A stretch of 64,000 nucleotides of DNA. Source: Cryptomeria japonica (taxonomy: Eukaryota > Streptophyta > Pinopsida > Cupressales > Cupressaceae). Below the pieces are notes generated by a model. It saw nothing but the letters and a program-made list of their open reading frames with translations, did no database searches and was not told the origin of the DNA. Both the position numbers and the translations under genes were made by a program. The stretch spans positions 508,805,373 to 508,869,372 of the forward strand of contig NC_081415.1 of assembly GCF_030272615.1 (NCBI RefSeq), read 5' to 3'. Shown here one piece after another: positions 23,330-34,348 of the stretch. Position 1 is the stretch's first letter. Each line of letters begins with the position of its first letter.

Positions 23330-26300
23330 ATGAGCCAGGCGATGAGTGGTACTGGAGGTTCCAAGCCCAAGCCCAAGGCCACGACAGGTGGAGCGGGAGG
23401 ACTTGGAGGTTCCAAGGCCAGTGCCATTGAGGAAACGATGGTTAAGAAATACAAAGAAGAATTTGTAGATTTGATGCTAGGGACTTCTGTTGCTTTGAAT
23501 ACAAATCATTTGGCATGGAGAGATTTATGGAGCCAATACAGAAACCCTACCACGCCTAATATGGTTGGTTCTTCTTTGTTTAATTATTTCTGGAATAATA
23601 GGGTTAAGGGTGTCCCGATGTCAAACCCTTGGGATTTTAATATGGCAAAGTTAATTGTGCCAGTTTGTGTACGTTGATGTGGATTTGATCAAAGATTTGG
23701 CCAAACACTATTGCCTAGTATCTAGGGTAATCAGAAGAAAGAACCAGTCTACCCTAGTTTCAATTAATGGAGCTAGCTTTGTTGAGGCTTTCCAGATTAC
23801 TGGTGCTACATGTACAGATATAGATTTGGAGCGGAATGCAGAGGATTATGAAAAATACAAAGGGGTTATCAAGAAGCATGCAATCCCCAGATACATGCCT
23901 AGGGTGAATAGGAAGTCGGTTATAATTACAGAGTGTATCGAACCACCATTATATGCATTGTACAATCTATGGATTATGCAGAGTGTTGGGTTTTGATGGA
24001 GATTCAATAGTGTCAGCTGAATTACTGATGATGGCTATGGACATTCAACACCCAGATGTTAACAAAGATTATTATTATGTGGGCTATGTGGTTGAACACA
24101 TTCATAATGCTCTAGTTGAAATTCAGAGTTGTGCACCCAACCCTACATTCAAGCATTATTCATTGCTGATGCATTTAATCTTGTTCTATAATGTTGAGTT
24201 CGTGGATAAAGAATTGGAGATTTTCAAAGAAGAATTGGGTGTCTTAATGCCAATACAAAGATGGATGTAGGTTTGGGATAGTAGTTCTCCCCATTCTTCT
24301 TTCCTTTTCTTTGAAAATTGGATTGTTTTGCCAATTATGGAAATACTAGGAATAAATAGGGAACGATTGCCAATTAATGTTAGGAGAGTTTTGAGACCTT
24401 ACCAGTATGTTCCAAACTGGCCTATTTCACATAACTGGGGGGACTTTTATTTTTTTGATAACTTTACTATGATCAGAGTCCATGGGTGTCCTCAGCCTCC
24501 CCATATTTTACCAAAATTTGTTCCAATTAGGATTGCTTTTATAGAGTTTATCTGGCAATTGACCCTAGTTGAAAAAGAATACCTTGACAAACACAGGAAG
24601 GGTTCTCTTCTTCCTAGGCTTTGGGTTGCATCTGATTTTACCATTGGTAGGAGTTCCTTTGATGAAGTAAACAATTTCCTTAAACAATATAGGTTGGTTA
24701 ATGCTGTGTCTAGATTCTGTGATCTAGAACAATTTATTAAAGTTGCAATGCCAAAAATGACACCTTGGGCCACAATAAAGGACCATGAACCATTGGATGA
24801 TGAAGATGTGGTTAGAAATTTGCTGAGAAAAGATGAAGTACAAGAAAGGAGAAGAAAATGGAAAAATTTGATGAGAGTTGAAGTAGAATTGAAGGCTGCT
24901 GACCCTAGTTTCTCAGGTTTTTGCCTAGATAGCCCGTACCTGGAGAGGATTAACAAAATGTTGAGTTTATATGAAACTCTAATGGAAGAAATGCCTCAAA
25001 ATCCAGAAGTGGTTGCTCAATAGCAAGACCCCCAAGATGGACAATCTTCACATGGCAAGAGGCCACTTAGTGTGTATGCTGATGATGTAGAGAGTGGGGA
25101 TAAAGTTCAATCTACCCGAGTGCCAGCTGCAAAGAAACAAAAAACCACTGAGGTCGGTACAATTGTGAGGAGAGACCCTGCTAGAACAATTGTTACAGAA
25201 CAAGGACACTACTTTCATCAAATAAGGACACATCTCAGAGAAGCAGGACAAAATGAAGAATAGGGAGAAACAAACGAAGCCCTTGCTCAAGGCTTTGATG
25301 AGCGTGTGATGTTGTCAAATGAGTTCATGAAAGATGATGACTTTATTAAGTCAGATGAATTTAAAAGTTTTTTGACAAGGTTGAAACAAAATCAATTAAA
25401 ACAAAATCTGATCATAGAGGAAGCAAATGAAGAAAAGAAAGAGGAGATCATCAAGGCACTGCAGGAATATGATCCTGACAAGGAGGAAATATCTATGGAA
25501 CAGGCAAGACAATTGATAAAGAGTACTGGTATGATTATGATGCCTGATTGGGATATCCAGTCTATTTTTATTATTGATCAGATTAGGAAGCAAGAGGACC
25601 CAATGTTTAGAACTGAATTTGAAATTGCAGATGTAATAAGAGGATCAAGATTTAATCCCAAGTCAAAGACACTTGCTGCTTGGTCTTTGGCCCCTTCCAC
25701 TCAAAAGCCCCACCTTCTAAATATCCAAGTAGAAAAGAAAGCTGACAGAATGATCTGGAACTTACAGAACACAACTGACACGAAGATTGCCTCATTTTTT
25801 ACTCAAGTTTCTCTCATGAATTTATCAAAAACAGAGGATTTGTCAAGAAGATACACAAAAACATATACCCAATTGATTGCATTGTCTAAAAAATATGAAG
25901 AGACACTGATGAAGAAGGGAACTCTAGAGGAAGAGTTAGTGGAGTTGAAAGAAAAAATTGCAAATGATCCCCCTCCAATACAGATTACATAACAAGTACA
26001 AGAAATACCAGCTGATGTGATAGCAAAAATGGAGGAATACACAGGGAAAATTGAAAAGCTTGAAAAGGAACAAAATGTCAAGGCTATCTCTGTTGTGTCA
26101 GGAATTCTGAAATACAAGATTAATGTATTGAAAGACAAATTGATGGTTGTGCATGATTTCAACATTTATTTGAAAGAGGCAAGCAAAACATCCTCTGAGG
26201 TTGTCACTTTTCTTGGACCTTTGTTCAATGTTTGGTCAGGAAGAAGCAGATTAATGGATAAGCTAGATACTGCAATGATGTATAGTGACGAGTTCCCTCC

Positions 26301-26775
26301 CAAGATCAATGACACTAAAGACATGGTGGAGGTAATGAATGCAACTTATGCATTTTTCACAGGGAAGGATGTGCTTATAAATAAAAAATTGCAGACATTT
26401 GGGGAAGGTTATAATAAATTGGTGCCTTCAATTTATGGTAATAATGAAGATTTGAAATCAGTTTCTGATTGGACCAGCGAATTTGATTTGATTCTGGAGC
26501 AAGAAGAAATAATCAAGCATGTAAATGAACAAGTTGATGCTGATTTCCTTAATGGTCTACTTGATTCACTGTTCAAGGTTGAGGTTGACCATGCAAAGTT
26601 TATTGTTGAGTCCAAGGCAGTTATAGATGCCAGATGGATAGATTTAGTTGCAAAGTTGGAAGAGGTAAAGGCATTCAGTTGGCCAACAGACAAAGAGGTG
26701 GACAAGTGGCAAGCCATGCTAAAACCAAAGAAGAAATCTCAGGTTGAGGTTGCTACCCAAGATTCCTCACAGTAA
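23330..26775 (+). pseudogene. Passenger protein of the hAT element, unknown family
   Basis: A gene of about 1,148 codons that I do not recognise. The start MSQAMSGTGGSKPKPKA follows the hAT repeat region. After one frameshift (23655-23680) and a second near 23990, a single frame runs to 26775. It is broken only by stops at about 24268, 25021, 25261 and 25990, three TAG and one TAA. Plan: low-complexity Gly/Ser/Lys N-terminus; a globular, aromatic-rich head (about 23450-24880) with text such as FKHYSLLMHLILFY and NWGDFYFFDNFTMIRVHG; a basic patch PAAKKQKT (about 25126); then helical, charged coiled coil to VEVATQDSSQ. No transposase, nuclease or polymerase motif is visible. Its length and plan resemble ORF2 of element C. 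It could be a captured host gene or a mobile-element accessory protein. Confidence 0.75.
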
Positions 26776-28629
26776 TCCTAAGCTTGTTGAATCCTCAGGT
26801 TGAGGTTGCCACTTTTATTGATCAATGATGTTGAACTTGAAAACTCTTATATAGCTATAATAGCTCAGCTGTTCAAGAATTTGATAAGTGCATAGTTGAA
26901 TCGCATTGTGAATTTACTTTCTGATATCATTATGAATATAATATCAATATCATTTGCAGTTTGAGCAATGAGATCTTCACATGATTGTCTTTGTGTTGAA
27001 TTTATGTTTTCACTATGAATTGAATGGTCAAGGGTTTTTCAGTTTACATATGAATCTGGGTTGTGTATGTAATGGAATTATTCATAATTTCATTCCTATT
27101 TATCTACAAATGAATCTTATTGAAGTTTATTATCAGGTTGTCTTGAATTATAAGTGACCGAGACTCTGTGCCCTAGGATAAGGCACTGGTCTGTTGTCTT
27201 GATGTTTTACTAATTATGTTGTATTCATATCTATTGTGGTGTTTAATACTTTCATTCTTAATACTCTTATGATTTTATATGCTATGGATGTTTATGTAAT
27301 ATATATGGAGGTGTTCTATGACTGTCTATAATGCGCCCACCAATTACAATGAGGTGAATCCTTAATATGATTCCAGACTAACATAAATTTTGCATTCCTG
27401 GGCATAATAGGATTAGGAAGCATTAAATGAAAAATTACATACACCATAACAATGCAACAAATGAAAAAAGTTAAATCTCATGATTCTGATAATTTGAAAG
27501 AGATAGAATTATACACAAAATAAATTTATATATAAATCCTTCAAGAACCTGCACAAAGCTTGACACTAAATGCTTTTCATTTGCTCTGTAAATGACTATA
27601 TAGTATACAACTTTCTCCCTTCACCTAGAGTCTAGAATCACCATTGGAACCAGAAAAGGAACCCCGATGACTATACAACTTGCAAAACTGCTTGAGCCAT
27701 GCCATTATCACCATGATGCCTTCCGATGGAATGTGAGATGTTACATTTTGTCCAATAGATCATTTCCAAATAGAGGAGGAAGCCTTCATGCCCAGGAACA
27801 GAGAAATGGAAAGAGGAGCCTGAGCCTTCATGCCCACGATCAGGGAAATTGGAAATAGGAGCTTTAGGGTAAATGTAATCTATTGGGGAGGGGTCGCAGC
27901 TTCCATGTCATCACAAAGATGACTGGCTGCCACTCCCCACCCAAACAAATCCTTCTTTCATTCCTCTAAAGGCTCCTTCTTCAAACCCCTTGCCATCCTA
28001 TGGCAGAGTAGAATGCTTGGCCTTTCTTGACAAGAAAAGGCTTTCACACCCCCTCTGGCAATCCTTCTCACTTTCACAACCCCTCTGACAATAAACAAAC
28101 TCACACAGAAGAAAACAAAAAAACACCCATTTGGTATCACAGAGCACACAACAACGCCATGCACGATCCTGCTCGAACATCATCTTCCTTTCTGAGGAAA
28201 AAACCACTCTCAGAAAATGAGAAAGAGTTCTTTTTTGAGTTTCTCTTCTACCAATTAAGTCACCACTCCATTGTATTTATAACATTTTCACACTTCATTT
28301 GGTGATGCTCATTCACGTGAAAAATCATCATTTTGGTGTTTTTCAACATGACTGTAGACTCTAGAAATCCACTACATCCTGCTAAGCTTCATCTATTGTG
28401 AACGATTTGGTTCTGATTTTATTCTTCCTTGATTAGACAAATTCTGCTTCAAAATCCCTGACAACAAGCAACTGTGATCTCCCATCTCTAACTTAGAAGC
28501 TATCAAATCCTTTTATGCCTCTGAAACTGTCGTCCTCGCTTGTCTAATCAACCTCGACTCAAGAGAAACCTTCAAACTAGTCGCTTAGGAACGAGTCAAC
28601 ATCCAAGCCTTAAAAATTTTAGTTTGCAA
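26776..28629. other. Gene-free stretch inside the hAT element
   Basis: AT-rich DNA after the passenger stop. Small frames exist on both strands near 27670-28305 but show no homology-like text or codon structure. Nothing further recognised. Confidence 0.55.
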
Positions 28630-29385
28630 GCTAGCGACCAGATAGTTTGTGGTTAAGTTTTATGGTTATCGCTATCTCGCGAGGTAAAATGTTTGAAGAC
28701 GTGATCAAGCCGCGAGCTGGTGACAACTTGGTTTGGGTTTACATTGCAAAGTCTCTAGCTTTTTGGGTGTTAGCGTTTTATGTTACCGAGCTGGAGATTG
28801 TTAGTGAAATTGCTTTGGTCACGGGGTCTCAAGTTGGTCTTATGTCATACATTATAGTTGCAAGAGTTAGCGAGTAAATCATTTCATACAGTTGTCACTA
28901 GATCTCATGTTTGTTTAATGTTAGCATTTTTAGGTCACGAGCTAGCGACTAGATAGTTTGTGGTTAGGTTTAATGGTTATCGCCAGCTCACGAAGTTAAA
29001 TGTCTGAAGACCTGATCAAGCCGCGAGCTTACGAGTGAAGTTAAATGTCTGAAGACCTGATCAAGCCGTGAGCTTGCAAGTGAAGTGCTAGCGGTTAAGA
29101 GATAAATAGTTTTATGTTGGCGAGTATGCGACAAGGGTTAAAGTTACCACTATCTCCAAGTTGTTGCGGTGACGAGGACTTAACATTTGTGGTCGAGAAT
29201 TGGCGAGTGCCAGTTCAGTTTCCCTTAGTCACTAGATCTCAAGGTTAAGAAGGCTTAGCATTTTCAGCTTGCGAGTTGGAGATAGAGAGAGTCATAAGGG
29301 CTTGTCACTAGGTCGCGAGATTTTCTAATGGGAAATCTTCTAGGCAGAGAGTTGACGATTGTGTGCCACATGTTTTAATTACTTA
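28630..29385. repeat. Second GCGAG-rich region of the hAT element
   Basis: Diverged copy of the left GCGAG-rich DNA. It is dense in GCGAGCT, GCGAGTT and CTAGCGAC words, with a local duplication of GAAGTTAAATGTCTGAAGAC (about 28995 and 29038). Together with 21240-23190 it flanks the passenger gene. Confidence 0.6.
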
Positions 29386-29395
29386 AAGTTAATAC

Positions 29396-29665
29396 CTTGA
29401 AATCGCCAATATTTTTTTTTTATGGTTTGAAAATAGCTTGAAATCGCCAATATATTTTTTTTATGGTTTGAAAATAGCTTGAAATCGCCAATATTTTTTT
29501 TTTATGGTTTGAAAATAGCTTGAAATCACCAATATTTTTTTTTTTATGGTTTGAAAATAGCTTGAAATCGCCAATATTTTTTTTTTATGGTTTGAAAATA
29601 GCTTGAAATCGCCAATATTTTATTTTTATGGTTTGAAAATAGGTTGAAATCACCAATGCAAATAT
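29396..29665. repeat. Tandem array of about 39-bp units, right subterminal region
   Basis: Six to seven head-to-tail units, each GAAATCGCCAATA, then a T-run, then ATGGTTTGAAAATAGCTT. Units differ mainly in T-run length and occasional C/T changes (ATCGCC/ATCACC). Each carries the AATCGCCAA word also found at the left end. Single copies continue to about 29830 (TTCGCCAATGG, ATTGCCAATA). Candidate transposase-binding array. Confidence 0.85.
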
Positions 29666-29911
29666 TTTTCTAGTTTTAAAATCATTACCATTCGCCCATG
29701 CAATTATTTTTTGGGTTTTAAAAACAGTACAATTCACAAGGATTTTTCACAAACTTTGAGTGATCATGGCTAATTCGCCAATGGAGATTATTATTTTTCT
29801 CCGTAAACTGCAAAAAATTGCCAATAAAATTAAAATTTTCCTTGGATTTATACAACTTTCGCTAGGTTTTTACACCTTGTCCAAGGGGGGGGTTTCTTAA
29901 AGTTTTTACTG

Positions 29912-30749
29912 CTGGTTTGGCACACTCTCCTTCTCTGATCATTGACACAAAATCTCTTCTCAAACTCGACCTAAATATACTTTACAACTAGGTCGGCTAC
30001 ATAACCCTAACCAAATTCAAAATACATTGAATTTACATCATAGATCATATCTAATCATTATAAATCATTTACATATCATCATAGAGATCATTACAACATC
30101 AAGACAATTACAGTCATTGAATGATCATAACACATCACCGCACATCGATCTAATAAGTTGTCAAACCCTTAACACATTCTGATAAGCACTTTTCTATTTC
30201 CCAAGAAATTCACTCCTTGATCATGCTCAAACAACATCTTATCACTTCACACAGATTCTGACAGGTCACCGCTAAGATAAGATCATGAAAAGATCCACCG
30301 CCAAACCATAAAACATCATCGGTTAAAGATCTTGTTACCAGTTCTCAAACCCTACACTAAATAAACAACAGTCAATTACAAACATGACTTCCGGTTCTAC
30401 AAACATGATGTGGTTCTAGTCATAAACTCATTATAATGTTATAAGAATAAATTCCAAACCGCAACACCTAACTCAACACAGATCTCTACCGCAACCATCT
30501 CCTTCACTGTTCATGCTTACCGGTTCATTGTCAACTTAGCGGTTTTGTTGTCCAACTCAATTCATTACCGGTTAGGCTTAGATAATTTAGATGATATACC
30601 AAACATAACAAACACGGTTGCCATCAATGCCAACACAAATAACTGATCATAAAGCATCATATCATAATTATATCATCACCAATAGTCCTTCAATATATCA
30701 TCAACATCCTTTACCGGTACATCATCATCTCCATCAGTTATGCCAACAT
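29912..30749 (-). repeat. Element B 5' LTR, second part
   Basis: Resumes after the hAT element with CTGGTTTGGCACACTCTCC. It matches 9590-10450 closely, through the CATCAGTTATGCCAACA end. It closes element B; GCTAT follows at 30750-30754. Confidence 0.88.
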
Positions 30750-30754
30750 GCTAT

Positions 30755-31792
30755 ATAGGGTTTTTCCTTAGTCAAACCCCTTGTTTTGGTGATTTCCACC
30801 TCCACAAATAGTCGATAATGTATACAAAGTGTGTGTACAAGAATCTTATGTGTATGCAAGATCCTAAATGAACAAGAAAGTAAATCTAGAGTTCTACCTA
30901 ACACTTTGGAGAGAAAACCCTAAATGATTGTAAATGTAAATGTAAATGCTTCAAATCATAAATGAAATAATGGATCTAAAGAATGAGTGTAGATCTGAAA
31001 ATGAATGTTATGAAGTTCGTACAAAGACATGAAAATAACATGAAATCATACCAAACCCTAAGGGAGAGGTACAAGTCATTCAACAGTTGGTGATCTAGTA
31101 TTATTCTTCAATATCTTCAAAGCTCCTAATTCATGTTGAAGATAATTGAAGAAGGCTTGATAAATGCTTGATTTGTTGATTGTAGACTCCACATAACCTG
31201 CACTTTCACTTCATAAGAGGCTCCTTCAATTTATTGTAGATGGGATCCTTCAAATGAGGAAAGGAAAGGCTATATGTGTGAAACCCTAACTTTTTTTTGG
31301 TCATAGGCCGACCTAGAATCAATATAATTTCACAATCTCTAGGATTTAAACATTAAAATACCGCCAAATCATGCTCTCGAAATTTGGGGAGAAAATGTCG
31401 GGACCAAGAGGCTGCCTCTTGGTCTGACCAACTTTTTCTCAAATTTTTGGGGAAGAAAGATATCGTGATTCTAAAGTGAATTCCAGAAGGATGTGGAGAT
31501 TCAAGGTGTCTAGATATGCGAAATCATGCCTTGAAGGTCGAAATAGGCCATAATTAGGGTTTTTTATGAATTAATTAATTGGAAGAATAAAATAAAAAGG
31601 GTCACACTTTGGGTAAAGCGCTTGATTTTATGATGTGTAGAGGGATGAAAGAGGAATTTAGATCTAATTAAATTAATTAATTAAATGCTTAAAGAGAATT
31701 TAAAATGCAATATGCAAACACACTAAGGTGGGTGCTAACCTAAGCATGGAATTGTACCACCTAATTAAGGGTATACAATTTATGATGCTACA
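30755..31792 (-). repeat. Part of an old gypsy LTR (family related to element E)
   Basis: The right edge read on the minus strand starts TGTAGCATCATAAATTGTAT, very close to element E's LTR head (TATAGCGTCATAAATTGTAT). The left part, TATAGGGTTTTTCCTTAGTC, is the reverse complement of AAGGAAAAACCCTAT inside E's LTR (about 46180-46195). It probably joins 6525-7471 across element B. No polypurine tract lies outside 31792, so this is a 5' LTR or a solo LTR. Confidence 0.5.
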
Positions 31793-32553
31793 CCTACAAA
31801 ACTCAAAATTGGATTAGTACTACAAAACCCTAACTAATTTGGCGCAAACACCGAATGTCTATACAAACATTGAACGTCTGCATAGGAGCCGAAGTAGGCC
31901 CTGAACCTACAGGAAAAATAAAAAAATATGAAACAAAAATTTGAAATTTGAAATTTGAAATTCAAATTCTAGGTTGGAGAGTTCACCTACAAAGACATCA
32001 AATAAAAATGCAGATGTTAATCATCTGCACAGACGTCAAACCAGACAACTACAAACAACATTAACTCATAAATTTTTGAAAATTCAATTTTTTGAATCTA
32101 AGCAGGAAAATGATCAGAGCGGAGATGTCGAAATTGTCTACACAAAAAAAAGCTTCCCTAATTTGCTAAATTATTGATAAATTCCTTATTGTTAGAAAAG
32201 TAAAATTTGCTTAGCTAATGTTTTTGTTCTTTTTAAACCAATATTTAGTGTAATGTTCTTTTTTAATTGATTAAAACAAAAACAAGGCAAAAAACTAATG
32301 AGAAAGATAACTAGAGTGGATACAACAAAGAATATTGCAAATGTTAATTTGCAACCTGCACACAGAACAAAGTTGGGAAAAAATTTAAATTCAGAGCACA
32401 AACGTTGTTCTTTAGCACATATGTTGAAACAATGAAGTGAAGACGTTGAAATGCAATCTTAGACGTCGTTTCACTAACCTACAATAAAAATCCTTCTTAA
32501 ATCCAAAAACAATTTAGTAGCTAGGAACGTGGGTCCCACCGAGCGTGCCAAAA
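31793..32553 (-). other. Leader of an older gypsy element with primer-site-like sequence
   Basis: No gene recognised. On the minus strand the right edge reads TTTTGGCACGCTCGGTGGGA just inside a probable LTR end (CATCTTCA). This is the arrangement of a gypsy primer-binding site. Between 31850 and 32470 the words GACGTC and ATGTCGAAA recur. Confidence 0.45.
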
Positions 32554-32851
32554 TGAAGATGAGAAAATGGTTAGAGGAATCAAATGCATACAATATTCAT
32601 AAAAATATATAAAATCATAAAACAAATGCAAATGAGAACTCTTATACCTTCTTCTCCTCCCTCATATTGAGCCTTTGTTGAAGTTAATGATGCGCCCCTC
32701 GTCAACTTGTTTGGAATGGCTCCAAGATTGGGTGTGGAATGCTCTTCACTACACAACAACAATGGCTAGATGGATGGTTGGATGGATGATTGAAATGACT
32801 AAGTATGGGAGGATGATTTGACTATAGTGGTGATTCTTATGGAGTTGATTC
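32554..32851 (-). repeat. Older gypsy LTR, left part (interrupted by element C)
   Basis: Minus-strand 3' end of an LTR (ends ATCTTCA before the primer-site-like sequence). It is cut by element C at GATTC (32847-32851) and continues at 40653. The combined LTR is about 1.46 kb. Confidence 0.5.
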
Positions 32852-34013
32852 TGATGAATACTAAGAGGGGGGGGGTGAATTAGTATGCCAAAAATCACTG
32901 GACTAAAACACTTACATAGTCTAAAGATAAATCGGTAAAGCAGTCTAACAATCAAACTGGTTACCACACATGCAAACCAAAATGTGAATAAAGCATTCAC
33001 CCACAAAAGCAATACAACCATAACACAAGATATTTGATGTGGAAACCCAACTGGGAAAAACCACGGTGAGATGGAACTCACAAGTCACTATCTACAGAAT
33101 AGAAACTAGACCGGATAAGGTCAGACCGGTTAAGGTCTTACAATGTTCTTCACCAGAACAGATCCTGTTAGGAATCTCAATCTTTGTTAGGAGATAAGTC
33201 CAATTGAAGACTACCTTGTTAGAGGATTTTAGATTCACATGTGTGAACCACCTTGTTAGAGGATTTTACAAAGGCTTTGAGGCCTACCCGGTTAAGGGCT
33301 ATAGACTTGTCAAAGATGTGAGTAATCAACAAGTGTTTGATCTATCTAATAGCACAAACTGCTTGGTTAGATCGAGTATTTCTCACAGCTAATGCATTCC
33401 AACATTACTTCAGTCTTCTCTATATCTCTCACAGTTACAACTTGATCTTCTCAGATAAGATCATTCTCACAACAACTCAACTTCCACCTTAAACCCTAGC
33501 ACGACATTAACCCTTTCAGCAACAACTTAAAAACCCTAGACATGATGTCCTTTTAAAGGAATCTGATTTCATGTCGGTCCAATAGGATTACATTACAATT
33601 TCCTAGGTTCAATGATTCTAGACATACTCAGTAACACGACACAAGAAGCACCGTCAAACAATCGGTGGATTGGTAACTCATCACAAAATGCCGGTTGGTA
33701 ACTCATCACAGAGTATTATCAGTTCATACAAAATACCAGTTGCTGGTTTGACAAAAATGAAGACTGGTAAGAATGTGTTGTGCTGCTTTGCTCCCTCATA
33801 CCGCTTGTGATCTACAAACCGCTCGGGGTCGACATGCCACTTCAGACTGGGAAACACATTCTGCAAAATCACCACTAGTCTAAAGACTAGTATACAACAT
33901 ACCGGTTGGAACAAATACCGGTTGAGCACAAGCTCATACATATAAAGGGGATCTCAATACAAGTGTGTGTCCATCAATGACAATCACAACATAAATAAAC
34001 AAAAATGCCAACA
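32852..34013 (-). repeat. Element C 3' LTR
   Basis: Direct repeat of 39485-40647. It contains the LTR-end C-tract (plus-strand AGAGGGGGGGGGTGAATTAG near 32865) and the GGAAACCCAACTGGGAAAAA segment. Its minus-strand start is preceded by a strong polypurine tract. Confidence 0.92.
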
Positions 34014-34300
34014 ATCTCCCCCTTTGGCATTGATGGCAACACTTAGGAAAAATAAAATTTTGACATCTAAGTGTTTTACAACAAAAACTTGCCATTTACA
34101 AAAATTGCTCCCCCTAAGCATATACACTATCCCTTAATCAACACGGTGTATAGCAATTTTGCATACAGAGCATAATCATCAGAGCATATAGCATATATCA
34201 CAGCATATATCAAAATTTCAAAATAGATACTTCTCCCCCTGTGTTAGAAGATCAAAATTTTAAAACCAAAAACCAATATACTTCTCCCCCTTTGCCAACA
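34014..34300 (-). other. Multiple polypurine tracts of element C
   Basis: Plus-strand CTCCCCCTTTGGCATTGATG at the LTR edge, then further CTCCCCCT tracts near 34107, 34233 and 34284. On the minus strand these read AGGGGGAG. Repeated tracts upstream of the 3' LTR are typical of Sirevirus-type copia elements. Confidence 0.7.
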
Positions 34301-34348
34301 ATGACAAAGTATCGCTGAAAAACCCTGTTTCCATATATATAAAAAAGT

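Larger units (their letters stand above)
17262..29911 (+). mobile_element. 12.65-kb hAT DNA transposon with passenger gene
   Basis: A DNA transposon inserted in element B's right LTR. The uninterrupted left LTR gives the empty site (CTGGTTTGACACAC). Flanking copies are CTAGTTTG (17254-17261) and CTGGTTTG (29912-29919): an 8-bp duplication with one mismatch, the hAT length. The ends are CAGAGAGTTTTTTAGTGG and, on the other strand, CAGTAAAAACTTTAAG. They share the terminal CAG but are otherwise poor inverted repeats. Inside are a hAT transposase pseudogene (17958-20740), a long GCGAG-rich repeat region (21240-23190 and 28630-29330), a passenger gene (23330-26775) and subterminal arrays of AATCGCCAA/AATTCGCCAA. 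It is large for a hAT; Ac-like elements are usually 3 to 5 kb. Confidence 0.85.
7472..30749 (-). mobile_element. Element B: Sirevirus-like Ty1/copia retrotransposon with nested insertions
   Basis: Minus-strand copia element. The right (5') LTR starts at 16605 beside a perfect tRNA-Met primer site. The left (3') LTR ends at 10457 beside a polypurine tract (CCAAAGGGGGAGAA on the minus strand). A 5-bp duplication GCTAT lies at 7467-7471 and 30750-30754, with one base of uncertainty at the right end. Three later insertions interrupt it: solo LTRs at 8096-9573 and 13942-16173, and the hAT element at 17262-29911. Removing them leaves LTRs of about 1.5 kb each and an element of about 6.9 kb. Gag and RT/RNase H are present. 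Protease and integrase are missing, with only about 340 bp between the gag stop and the start of recognisable pol. Extra polypurine-like tracts at about 10614 and 10688 and the long coiled-coil Gag fit the Sirevirus lineage. Confidence 0.88.

Noticed and set aside
24492-24956. Minus-strand frame of 154 codons
   Set aside because: Antisense shadow of the passenger gene.
27667-28305. Small frames on both strands in the hAT element, some His/Arg-rich
   Set aside because: Short, mutually overlapping, no conserved text and no copy elsewhere in the window.
29396-29665. Regular repeats that might suggest a CRISPR-like array
   Set aside because: Units are contiguous with no unique spacers, lie in a eukaryotic transposon and carry its subterminal motif.
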